A program made the position numbers and the translations under genes. The notes below the pieces were generated by a model. That model ran no database searches. It worked only from the letters and a program-made list of their open reading frames with translations, and was not told the origin of the DNA. Shown here piece by piece: positions 44,599 to 56,100 of a stretch of 64,000 nt of DNA. The number at the start of each line of letters is the position of its first letter. Position 1 is the first letter of the stretch. This DNA comes from Ophiura sarsii (lineage: Eukaryota > Echinodermata > Ophiuroidea > Amphilepidida > Ophiuridae): contig CM069453.1 of NCBI GenBank assembly GCA_035610835.1, forward strand, positions 68,078,682 through 68,142,681, in the 5' to 3' direction.

Positions 44599-44994
44599 TT
44601 AACCCTAACCCCACTGAATCTCACTAAATCTCACTGCCAGAAAATATCTCCACGCACGTGCTGCTGAATTGCCTCGATGACGTCACCTACCGCAGGCATA
44701 TGGGGGCGGGAAGTTTTAGCCCGCATATGCGCTGGCAGTTTAGCCCTACCCCAGCATTTTCCGCATCCCCCAAACCTTTGACTGATCGAATGATCGGAAA
44801 ACGCTTTTCTCATCAAGAATCGTTTGTGTTAATTTTTTTCACCTTTAGCTCAGTTGGTAGAGGGACAGACTTGGGTGCGGATGGTCCCGTGATCGAATCT
44901 CGGGGTTGCTGGGTGATTTTTCGGGTCAAAAAAGAGTACTTTTTCCCCCTCCCCCGATACGCACAAAAACATAGCCGTGTGCGGTTAGGGTTAA
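44599..44994 (+). repeat. tRNA-cored element with TTAA-CCCTAACC ends, type 2, copy 1
   Basis: The element starts TTAACCCTAACCCCACTG and ends GCGGTTAGGGTTAA, so the termini are inverted CCCTAACC / GGTTAGGG inside TTAA. In the middle (about 44,849-44,915) is a tRNA-like sequence: TAGCTCAGTTGGTAGAG is a very good A box and GATCGAATCTC a fair B box. A close copy lies at 45,604-45,884. The tRNA-like part may drive Pol III transcription, while the ends look like a TTAA-target transposon. Confidence 0.65.
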
Positions 44995-45002
44995 TAAATG
45001 TG

Positions 45003-45590
45003 ATGTGATCTGTGAAAACCCGTCGGATGTCGCAAAATGTGAACTAGGGATTATGGGTAATTTAAAAAAAAAAAATATATATATATATAATTTTTTTTAA
45101 ATTTTTTTTAGATTTTTTTAAAGAAAATTAGTTTCCAATACTTTGTATCATGAATGAATGAATGAAAACGTGATTTATTAAGCGCATTTCCAAAAACACG
45201 ATCAATGCGCTGTACAGGAATTATATAATATAAAAGCATAATAAAAAATTTAAAAAAATAAAATCAACAAAAAATCAACAACAAAAATCATCATCTTTTA
45301 TAAAATTTCACCTTCAAAAACTAACTTAAGTCACTTTTATTATTAACCTTATAATGTTATTATATTGAATTATGTATCTTTTTTGGCCTGTTTTCATGAT
45401 TTCTTGTTTTGTAGCTTTTGATGACATCACAATCATCATTCACTCATAACTTTTTTTGTAGTGATCGTAGAAAAATGATCGAAACAGTTCTGTAATCAGC
45501 ACAGTTTTAGCTTTCCTATGATATAAATATCTCCAATATGAAAAATGCCACCATGTGGCGGGTTTTCACAGATCGCATCACAAATGTTAA
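45003..45590. mobile_element. MITE with ~24-bp ends between the two tRNA-cored copies
   Basis: GATGTGATCTGTGAAAACCC at the left is mirrored by GGGTTTTCACAGATCGCATC at the right. The body holds a very AT-rich stretch (45,061-45,122) and a LINE tail at 45,150-45,330. Non-coding. Confidence 0.6.
45150..45330 (-). mobile_element. LINE 3'-end fragment
   Basis: The minus strand shows GTACAGCGCATTGATCGTGT, then AATGCGCTTAATAAATCACG and a short ATTC repeat tail. This is the same GCGC-hairpin design as the CR1/L2-like LINE at 26,988. Only the 3' untranslated end is present. Confidence 0.55.
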
Positions 45591-45603
45591 TTTTTCATGT
45601 TGA

Positions 45604-45884
45604 TTAACCCTAACCCCACTGAATCTCACTGCCAGAAACTATCTCCACGCATGTGCTGCTGCATTGCCTCGATGACGTCACCTACCGCAGGCATATATGG
45701 GCGGGAAGTTTTAGCCCGCATATGCGCTGGGAGTTTAGCTGAGTTGGTAGAGGGCAGACTTGGGTGCGGATGGTCCCGCGATCGAATCTCAGGGGTTGCT
45801 GGGTGATTTTTCGGGTAAAAAAAAGAGTACTTTTCCCCCCATCCCCTATACGCACAAAAACATAGCCGCGTGCGGTTAGGGTTA
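45604..45884 (+). repeat. tRNA-cored element, type 2, copy 2
   Basis: Near-identical to 44,599-44,994 in its left 120 bp, tRNA-like core (about 45,733-45,800) and right end, but about 110 bp shorter through a deletion before the tRNA part. Again bounded by TTAACCCTAACCCC and GGTTAGGGTTAA. Confidence 0.65.
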
Positions 45885-46576
45885 AAACTGTTCAGGGGTA
45901 ACCAATGAATGAATATGATTATGGGGCTGAAAAACAGCGTTAGGTTTTGGTTTTGGACCAGGAGTGTGGTTGGTTCCCGGGGGACCAAACATGTACGTGA
46001 CATGAAAGAGCATCGTTAAATGTAGTGATGTGGTGAGCTTTTGAGTCACCGGAGTGATATTTGGCAGTGGTACGGATTTGGGGAATAAAGTCCAGGTGGA
46101 AAGTGGAACAGTGTGTGTATGTGCCAGGGTTCATATTATTAAATTGGATGGGAAGGATGTAAGGGTGGCCGTGGGCATATGACGTATTGGTGGGAAGTTT
46201 GTATATTGATATGCCATTGCGCCAGCAAGGAGGGAGAACTAGGGTATCAGACTATGCACAGGAATAATTACTTGGTATTGTTTAAGTATAGTGATGAGCT
46301 CCGGTATGCGTACGAGTGTAGTTTTCGGTAATAAAGCTTTTTTTTACAATCCCACACAGTATGCATTCTACAAAGGAGAGGAACATAGGAGAGGAAGTTA
46401 TCGGAACTTTCTTAACTATAAAACAAGTTACATGGATATAGCAGAAAACTCCATGAAACAAGGTATCTGCAGATAGCATGTGTCACCTTTTTACGCGGTG
46501 AGTATATTGCCTGTTTTGATGGTTACAAAAATTGTTTGTTTGCCAGGACAGGAAGGACTCTTCCTGCAATGTTGTA
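45885..46576. other. No confirmed gene; possible decayed ORF on the minus strand
   Basis: A minus-strand frame around 45,940-46,240 reads HCSTFHLDFIPQI and HITTFNDALSCHVHVWSPG. It has coding-like composition but no recognised family, and is probably a mobile-element relic. The two overlapping frames at 46,282-46,479 are unexplained. Confidence 0.25.
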
Positions 46577-49160
46577 CAGGGTGAGAAAAAAAATGTGCCC
46601 GATTTGAAACGGCCATTTGACCTTGATGCGTGCATTGAACCATGGAATTATTGTTGTTTGTATAAAGCGTTGTTAATCTAGTTTATCATACCCAAAAATG
46701 AAGGTAATAGACTAAAATATAAGCAAACTTTAACACGTTTTGTGAACTGTCCGCAATTTTCTCCATTCAATGGGATTTACACAGTAAGACATGAATATTA
46801 CTGCAGCATGATGATATGGAGTGAGAGTCTACAACCAAGGCATTGTTGTGCCTGTAATTTATTACAGGTTCCTGGTATATTAAATGAGCCAAAGGTGTTA
46901 AAACATTGTAGAAATAGATAATACTTCACAAACTAAAAATATTGCACAAATAAAATGTTCTGAAGACACTTTGTTTTTCACGATGGACGGGACTTCGAGT
47001 AGCAACACAAGTGTTTAAACGACGCGAGATTAGTCTAGGTATGCTGCATATAATTAGCGTGGTCAGGTGACATAAGTACTAAGCGCAAAATTTCAATAGA
47101 AGAAAAAACACATGCAAACGGGACGGCTATGTGTACAGACGTACAATGAATTCACCGAAATAACCGAATGGGGCCTCAGGATCTGGTGTCCAATATTAAT
47201 GGCATAAAGTGGTATTATACTAGTATCATCATGTTTGGCTGTAAAGCAATGATTGAGCTACATAACACACACCGTTCGAGTGGGTTATCTGATGGGTGTC
47301 GTGTGTACCTGGCGTACGTTTGACGAGTCACTTCTTTTGTTGCGAGAATGTAAGTACAAGAACAGTAATATCTGAATTAAACTATTTATGTGTTGAATTA
47401 TGTTTGGGGGGATATTATGTTTGTTTTTGTGCACCAATATTTCCTGCATAAGTGCATCGGGAAAAGCAGGAAATCTTTACATTACCTTTTTCATGTAAAG
47501 TTGTGTAAACAAGCGTGAAAGTTTACACGGCACGAAATATATTAGTACAAGGGATATCATTATTATATAATCGCCACGGTACAATGAACATTGTGCAAGT
47601 ATACAAATATACACGATAAAAGGGGGGGGGGTGTGTTGACACTCGTTTTGGAGATGTTTTTAATATCTAATTTTAATATCCGTTTGTATTATAAAATTTT
47701 GTCAAAACAAACATGGCCGACAGCGGCAATGCATTATGGGGCCATGACATTGACTTTGGCGGGAAATAAAATGAACGTGGATTCAATGTAATTATACTTC
47801 TGTTGATTGATTGAAAAATAATATGTACGTATAATCAAGTAGATTTCCAGACATTATTCCGTTTTTGCCGGTCTGTTTTAAATTTACAGCCCGCCGTTAT
47901 TTTGGTTTGGTTTGGTTTGAAACTTCAACTTCAATATCATTTCTCATGGGGATCCGAAAATTATATGCAAGATAGCAACACTGTCAAATGAGCAGATTTA
48001 AACGTCACTGTATGGTAATAAACCAGTTGATAAAGGTAGATCATCACAAAACCTACCCGAAAACTGAGGTATGTGTACATTTCATAGTACTTCATAAGAA
48101 CACGTTTTTGAACTATCATACTACGTCAGGAGGCATCTGCATTCACCATTGCATGTCGGCGACATTCAACAGCTTTTCATACGGAGTGACATCATTTACG
48201 GCGACAAGAATACTCACGAACTCTGTCAACGGATGACACTAAAACATTCGTGTATGCGCATGGCTATGCAATGGATATCATCAGTTTGTAATAATATTAC
48301 TGTCATAAAGAGCTCTGGGGGTTTTCATAGTTAATTCAATTGATGTATTTGGCTGAATAAATATGATTATATGATTAAGGATTACAAAAACAGTTGAGCG
48401 TCTATAATTTAATTCTAGCGTCAGTTTTTAATTTACTAAAAATCAGTACTTTGCAGATCTAGGTGACATTGTTCTTGATAATTGCACTAAAAAGTCATTC
48501 ACATTGCCTTTAGAAGCATGAGACTGAAAAGGTATCTAAATTATTCCTACATTGCCTTTAGGTTCACAAAACGGTATGAGTTACGGTCTTCTGCTAAAGG
48601 TGTTTTTTAAGACATAAAATAAAATGTTAGCTTCCTTGCAATTTAAAATAGAAATCATTTAGTTGTTTGTTGAAAATAAGTTTTTTTTTAATGAAGCCTT
48701 CCTTCGACATGGCCACCATTTTGCCGTAGACATGTGTGTGCCCTGTCTAACATGTTGCGAACAGCTCATCACCATTCCTCTGTAGCGCTGTAGCTTGTCA
48801 ATTGCCTCCACTTCTTGAAGACTTCTTGCCTTCTTGGTCTGTAACAGGTGATGCTTGTATTTATAATTGCCTTTCCATTTGACAACTCGGTATCAGACTA
48901 TTAATTACTTATCCCAGAGTGAAAGAAGGATTTTTTCAGGAACATTTTGACAATTAATGTGATGATAATGTGATGATAAAACGCGGCCAGTTAACGAAAC
49001 TTGCCACAATTTGCTTGTTTTTCAATCGATTATTTTCATTTTTTGGGAGGATAAACTAGATTAACAACGCTTTATACAGACAACAATTCCATGGTTCAAT
49101 GCATGCATCAAGGTCAAATGGCCGTTTCAAATCATGCTCAATTTTTTTTGATTCACTCTG
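46577..49160. mobile_element. 2.6-kb element with ~130-bp inverted ends (CAGGGTGAG family)
   Basis: The left end CAGGGTGAGAAAAAAAATG and following 130 bp reappear inverted at 49,030-49,160. Shared words include GAAACGGCCATTTGACCTTG, CATTGAACCATGGAATT and AGCGTTGTTAATCTAG. TA flanks both sides (46,575-46,576; 49,161-49,162). The interior has no recognisable transposase; frames at 47,591-47,791 and 47,988-48,334 match no family. Either a large non-autonomous Tc1/mariner-type element or two linked copies bracketing other DNA. Confidence 0.6.
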
Positions 49161-50095
49161 TATTGTAAGAAAATTGTGTGGCATAGTACAAACACATAAA
49201 AGTGGACAAGAGAGTGGTTTGTGACCTTTGACCCATAAAACAATGAAGGTTCCCACGCTACATCTTTAATCCACGTTTGGTTCCAATTCAACTTCAACTT
49301 GGCACAAGGGAGTGTTTATAAGTACTTGGGGGGGGGGGGGAATTGAGCCATTGACATCATTTTTTTTATCCGCCAAAGTAGGGTGGTTTTTTTCTTGATC
49401 CCCCCTTTTTAAGATCCTTTTTTTTTTAACCACCCACCGCCCGTTTATGTTCTATAACAGAAACAAAACAACATTCTATATAAACAGTTTTCGTCTTTAC
49501 ACTTATTTTTGCTATGATTAAGGTACTTTTTGGCTCTAGACAAGTTTGTATCAACAAATATTCTATTTTGTGGACACATGCTCCCGTAGCGCACGAAAAA
49601 TTTCCATCTGTGTACTTTTGACCTTCATAATTCCATGATTCCTCTTGTCAAATGAACCGACAGTGCCAATCTCAACCAACACGACTGCCCCCCCCCCCAC
49701 TGACTACGCCACTGAAGTACCCACCCATTTTTTTTTGGATCGCCCCAACAAGGACCTTTTTTCTTTTCTGATCCCCCTTTTAAGGACCTTTTTTGTTGTT
49801 GAACGCCCCCACACCAAAGTATTTATTTATGAACACTCCCTAAACATAACCAAACCTGAGATGACCTTGGTATGTTGCATCTATAACCCAAGCTTGGTTC
49901 CAATTGGACTTCAATTTTTCAAATGAGACCCGAATGGGTCAATTTTACATTTTAGAAATAGACCTGACATGACCTATGTATGTGACCTTTGACCTCATTG
50001 ACGTATCAAGGTTCCCATGTTACAACAATATTTTAGACGACACAAAATGCAAGTACTATCTAGCTAGCTCAAAATGTAATGGGTTACATTTTCCT
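49161..50095. other. 3' flank of the NACHT/HEPN gene
   Basis: Contains poly(G) and C-rich tracts near 49,327 and 49,689, and a hAT-like end ACGCCACTG near 49,706. The minus strand has AATAAA at 49,822-49,827, about 270 nt past the stop codon of the gene, a possible polyadenylation signal. No other gene seen. Confidence 0.35.
49822..49827 (-). promoter_or_regulatory. Candidate polyadenylation signal
   Basis: Minus-strand AATAAA, about 270 nt downstream of the TGA at 50,096-50,098. It is a consensus hexamer in a plausible place, but AT-rich DNA makes chance matches common. Confidence 0.3.
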
Positions 50096-53000
50096 TCAAA
50101 AATTGGTATAGAATAGTGGGGTCTGATTTAGTGCATTCTTTGCATTATCCATTATTAGGTTTGTAGCATCCACCATTTGTCTACGTTCCGTCTCCTGCTC
50201 ATCTTGATTCTGACACACCCGTGAAAATATACTAGGGGGTATGAGTTGGTCTACAAGGTCCTTAAGATCCTTCATGGCTTCCACTGCTTTCTCATTGCTG
50301 ACAAAGTATTCACTCAATCGTTCATGTGAAAAATGATTACGTAACTCTGCGAGACTTTCAGCATTGGTATGTGCGTTCTTAAATACTTGACATGCACAAA
50401 TTGCTTTGAGGTACTTATGCATATCCATCCCAGCTAATCCCCGTTTTTGATGTTGTGATTTACATCTACGTCTATGGTATTGAAGTGCAAAGACTCTACT
50501 CACAACTGACATTGTTTCATCTAGGACTTCCTTCATAGCCCGTTTGACAATTTTTTCATACTCTGTTCGTAATACCGTTTCCGTATCCTGCATTGTCATG
50601 TTTGCAACTCTATCTTGAGTTGTTGTAAATCGACAATAACAGACACATAGATGATTATCTCCTATGAAGAGAGACATTATTCCTATTATTGAGGCTCGGT
50701 CTGTGTCTGGAGATATTGTGCAGTCAAAGTCATCACTAGTGTAACGACCCATCTCCAGTATCAATTGGGCATCTGCGTCCTTTTTTGGCTCATTTTGTGA
50801 ATCTGGGCGAACATGTGTTATTTTCCATGGATCGTCCACCGTGATTTTTACTGTTCCAATCAGGCTATCGCCGGTTAAATGACAACTTCTGAAGGTAAAT
50901 ACTTTTTGCTTGATTAAAGAATAACCCCTATTGCGTTTTATCATTGCCTTGTCTGCTTTTTCTCCACCTATACAAACTACCATAGGGACTACTTGGTCTC
51001 TTTCTACTGCACCTACTACAGCAAACAGCATCGCAATCATTTCGAATTTTGTATCCTTTCCTGGTTTAGGTGTTGGTGATGTTTGGAGGTTTAGTTGGTC
51101 TTTTCCATCACCATTTCCTGACTCATCTTTCTCTCTGTTTCCATCAAATGATGCGCCGTCTATATTGGTTGGTTGTGAAGCATTCATATCAATCTGTGTA
51201 GATGTCTTGTTAGGTGAGCCATCACCCTCATCCCCACTTCCACACGTGTAGTACACTGGTATATAGCAGCCTGCATTTTTTGTGTGTATCTTAATTGAAT
51301 CTGATGTGGTATCAATAACTACATAGCTCTCAGATTTTTCCTCGGCCTCAGGAAAGATAGGCAATTCCATTTGGTTGTCAGATGTATACAATATGGATTT
51401 AGCACAGATATTCTTTGGATCTATATTTGACACAGAATGTGGAAGGGTTAGGATCATTGGTTTCAGCAGGACTGTGTCTTTTGGATACCAGGATACCAGT
51501 ACTGTTGGCCCAATAAGATATTCATTATCTTTCAAGGTTGGAATTGCACCTTCCCAATGGACAGAAAGGGAAAAGCAAGCCTGTGAATCTTTCTGGATAC
51601 AGCCAATTGGAATATCAAGACAAGCCCCTATTTCAGGGAGATATATCAAATCACCCATGTAACTTACATCAGCTGTCTTTTTAGGGGCATAAGTGTGCAG
51701 TTTTGACATTTCAAATATCTTCTTCAACCTGTCAAGCTGCTCACGACCGGGACTACTTTCACGACCATGACACTTTTCACTTTCAAACAACAGTGAGAGA
51801 GGCAACCTACATGGGTCACTATCAGGCAGGTCCATATGTTCGTACTTCTTCCAGAGGATATCAGCTTTATTAATATCCAGCAAATATTGATCATGAAGAC
51901 TGGGATCATGTCTTGTCTTGTTTGTTGGTAGGCTAATTATGTGCGATATAATAGCTGCTGATGCTGGCTTACACAAGCCACAAGCAAACTTAAGAAACAT
52001 TTCAAAATGCTGAGTGAATTGTGTGGTCACCTTTTCTGAGACAAATTTGTCCTGCTCTGACTTTGAAAGAGTTGCAAAATATGCTGCTGCAAGATACTCT
52101 TGAAATATCTTATGCACAAAGCATACACTATGATCATCCTGAGAAATAATGCCACAACTGACACCTCCTTCAACATTCTTCCCAGATGCAAAGTCCTCCA
52201 ACTGGAATGTGTACCTCTCATCTTGAAGACCTTTCAAAGCAGTACTGCCTAATGTTTCAATGGCAACACGCAACTGCTCTTCTGGTAAGTAATCATCATC
52301 TGTTGATGTATAGTTACTGATATGTCTGACAATGAACTGACTGAAAAAATCAGCATCAGAAGGATGATAGAGTAACGATATTATCAGGATTGGATTCCGC
52401 TCGATTTGACTGACAGAACCTTTGCCTGGAAGCGCAGATAGTACCCTGGCTACATTTTCGGCCCTTCTCACAAGATTCAGATACTTCTGTGCATAAATCT
52501 GTTTGCTGTTTGCTATTTGAACATGAACAAATTGTCTAAATATGTTGCAAAATTCAGACATTTTGTCCGGCCTGGTGGTCACAATAACAACACACTCTCT
52601 CAAAAGTTCGCTGTCTAAGAAATTTCTTAATGTGACTTGATCAGCTGGGGCACACTCATCATAACCATCAATTAGAAATATGCACTTGCATTTAGGATTT
52701 TGCAAGATAGATTCAATATCAAACACAGATATCCCACTTAAGAGTTGATTTGATATAGCATCAACCAAACTCATCCCAGACTTTATATCTCTTACTTTCA
52801 GGGAAAATAATATTTTGTTTGACCCCTCCCAAGCTGTAGATGTGTTTGCCCAGTCATATGCCAATTTACAAAACAATGTGCTCTTTCCCACTTTACCACT
52901 TACAAGAATCTGGGAGCCAGAATATTTTCTTAAGCAACCTTCGTTTTCTAAATCTAACAAATCAGAATGCCTGATTGTCCTCAGTTTTTGGTCCTGTGTC

Positions 53001-53142
53001 ATTATGTTCAAGTTCATATCTTCAAAAATCTCATCAATGTTGTACTCCAATGGATCACCCAGTTGGCGTAGCTTACCATTACTTGTGTAAATGCTTTTCA
53101 GTTGTTTACAAACACGTTCCATTAAGCACAGGTGTTCTTGAC
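50096..53142 (-). CDS. Exon 6: NACHT, ZU5, linker and C-terminal HEPN
   Basis: Single 3-kb exon, acceptor TTTTTTCTGCAG, ending in TGA. NACHT: ILVSGKVGKST (Walker A, one residue shorter than the usual GxxxxGK[ST]), CIFLIDGYDECAPA (Walker B), VIVTTRP (sensor 1), and FVHKIFQEYLAA in the winged-helix/HD2 region. ZU5 follows (GDLIYLPEIGACLDIPIGCI, then WEGAIP and GPTVLVSWYPKD). Then come a Gly/Asp/Glu-rich linker, an unassigned region, and a helical domain with LAELRNHFSHERL. The open frame extends 46 codons upstream through intron sequence; the acceptor and phase argue those are not translated. Confidence 0.85.
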
Positions 53143-56100
53143 CTGCAGAAAAAATATAATTTAAAATGTATGAAGGTCGGTCAATATGTAATGAAAGTGA
53201 TATTGGTATGGGATGCATGAGTGAATCTATTGAGGGATAGTGTGATGAATATAAAAGTATGAACATTTGTCTTTCAAACAATACACTTTTGGATGTTTAG
53301 ATACCTTTGGTTATGTATAACATCTTTAACATAAATACACTAGGTTTCAACCACTGACTGAAATATTTCAATACTTGGCTGGACATGTAATAAAGGTTGA
53401 AATGGGGATCGATTGATACATTGAATATCTCAGCAATGCAAGCATAGAAACAGCTAACACTTGGTATATAATTAGAACACACGCTAATCTCTGTTTGACA
53501 ATCTTTTTTAGATTTAAATTCATTAATAGAGACAAGAAGGGACTATCTCAAATACACTTTTATTACACAAATTCTGCATTTTCATTTATGGTACTAGATA
53601 TACCAGGAAGCCTCAAAAGCAGCTTTGTTTGTCAAGTAGGGTGATGAACAGAAGATATGGGGCACTTAGTTTAGTTTAGTTTAGTTTTATTTGGCATATC
53701 AAGACACAGAGATACAATATATCAGATCAAATATACAAATCTTAAACAAAATTACAACAATTAACACAATATATTAATAAAAGAAAACATATAATGCCAA
53801 GGATAGCCCAAGAAAGCTCTAAAAAGGGCTTATTTCCATTGGGGTCCTTCAAATATTAAAACAGCACATTATAAAAACATCATATATATTTGCACACAAA
53901 TAATATTGCACTTTTTATGAAACAACTGCATATAGAAAAATTAAAAAAACCAGATCAAAAATCAAGATAGAAAGTGACTTTTTTACTGCCTTTTTGAACT
54001 GCCCGTGGGTTTTGGATGTTTTAACCTTAGTTGGTAGCAAGTTCCATTCCCAAATACCAGTAAAGAAAAATGTATGAACCAGAAAATGTGTTGCACTGCC
54101 CCTGGTATTGTATCTGTGGGTGTTGGACAATTTGGTAAAATGAGAATTCAGGTACTCAGGTGCTATTTCACCGGGATCCCAATTTTCGAGGAAAAAACAC
54201 CAACTAAATCTCCGGGAACCTGCAGGGATTCGATCCGGGGACCCTCCGTTCTCAAGCCCCACGTCACAACCACTAAGCCACGGCCCTCAGCTACACATTA
54301 GCGCAGTATATTGCGCTCACTATATAGGCTCGGTTGACTACGTCATCGAAAACCGCCGGCACATGCGTTTGGAGAGGGACTTTGGATTAGCTTTTTTAGC
54401 ACTCAGGGGGGTTAGGGTTAATAGAACACACAAAAAAAGGTTACCATAACCCTAACCCTGGTTAAGGGTTTTGGACCGGGATCCCAATTTTCGAGGAAAA
54501 AACACCAACTAAATCTCCGGGAACCTGCCGGGATTCGATCCGGGGACCCTCCGTTCTCAAGCCCCACGTCACAACCACTAAGCCACTATTTCATTATAGA
54601 TTGGGCCGATCCCCACTTGCTCTGGCTGAACCCTCTGGTTCAGAGCTTAAATTCAGACAGTTTACTACTCGTGTTTGATTAGGCATAGCGTTGATAATGT
54701 GATACAGGCAAAACAACACTCTGATCACATGGCACTCACTGGATAACTCTATTTATTGGTCACTGGTCAGGTATATCCAGGGTAGCACAATAGTATTTGT
54801 GTCAGTGCTGCTCTGCCCATCTTACAGATAGTTTACACTCATTGGCATTGTTTATAGGGAGTGAATGTATAGCAAAGAAACAAAATTCCTTTTTATTTCA
54901 AAATCATTGGTTATAGAGGAATAATGTATGTGCCTCACAAGACCACATAAATACAGACAAATACATAAAATAAAGTCTGCTTTAATGGGATGAAAATCTG
55001 ATGCAAACATAAATATTGAAATGTAAATTGACTTACCCGACAAAGGGTCAACTTTTACTTCAGGAACTTTCACTTCAGGAACTTTCACTTCAGGAACTTT
55101 TACTTCAGGAACTTTCACTTCAGGAAATTTCACTTCAGGAACTGATGCTCCTGTAAAGGAATTGAAAACATATCCTTCTACATTTATTTAGTGTAAAGAA
55201 GTACCATGTTCCCATAACATTGCAAACAATTGAGGCCTAAAATATACACCTTTTGTGTGTGAATTCACAAATTCCCCACCTGAAAAATAGTGGGGATCCC
55301 TTAGATACTAAGATGTAATAAGGGCTATAGACAACGGACAGGTAGAAATATCATCCCTTCTTACCTCAACCAATTCAAAACTGCTAACTCTATCCTTATG
55401 GGACATTGTCAATGGTCAATGTCCTGCCTGTTGGAGGAGGGGGATGGATTGTAACACTGGCCAACACAAAAGATACCCTAGCTGCTAGGGTTTGTTACAA
55501 TATTGTACTCAGGATGCCATATGTGACGTGATCAAGCGAAATGAGTCACATGTCGGCAGTTTTGATTTTGATATTTGTCATCATTCAGAGGCAGGGAAAA
55601 ATGCTACAGTATAGTCCAAACCCCACTAAAATCATACTTCTAGTTTTAAAGTTACAAACAGTAATTGTCCCTTATTTTTATTTATAACTCAAAGTCAATA
55701 TTCCCGACATACAACTCAGTCCGCTTGATCGCGTCACATATTGGTGACACCAATTTGTACATCCCTGTTACCCGTGGCTAGAGTTTCAATAATAAATGTA
55801 TGGTATCAGACAATGCAACACTACATGCTAAAATATAGTAAGGGAGAGTTCAGAAATACTTTGGTGAAGTGGGTTGGGCAACTTGCATTTGTCTGCATCT
55901 TAACTTATTCGACCCCTCCCCCTTTACAAACTGAAAACCTTTTTTTTACTTAGAGTAAATCGTTTTTGTATAGGTTTCAACATTTTATTTTAAAAGCAAG
56001 ATTGGAAAAGAGTTATCAAAGCTCTGATTTTGATGTAAAAGAAATAGTCCTTATTTGTATTTGCATAACATAGTTATTTTTTCCAGTAAAAATAACTAAC

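Larger units (their letters stand above)
53143..55036 (-). other. Intron 5, invaded by a LINE and a SINE-like repeat
   Basis: 1,894-bp intron. It contains the LINE fragment at 53,666-54,700, itself interrupted by the tRNA-cored insertion at 54,171-54,585. The remaining sequence has no supported exon. Confidence 0.6.

Noticed and set aside
44849..44915. Functional tRNA gene
   Set aside because: Good A box, but a weak B box, no acceptor-stem closure, and duplication within a repeat; a tRNA-derived repeat is more likely.
45061..45122. AT-rich run as a replication origin or promoter
   Set aside because: Simple A/T and TA runs inside a MITE; nothing specific supports a regulatory role.
53143..53281. 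N-terminal extension of the large open frame (46 residues from 53,281)
   Set aside because: A good acceptor (TTTTTTCTGCAG) at 53,143-53,148 and the phase match with the PEVK exon indicate this is intron read-through, not protein.
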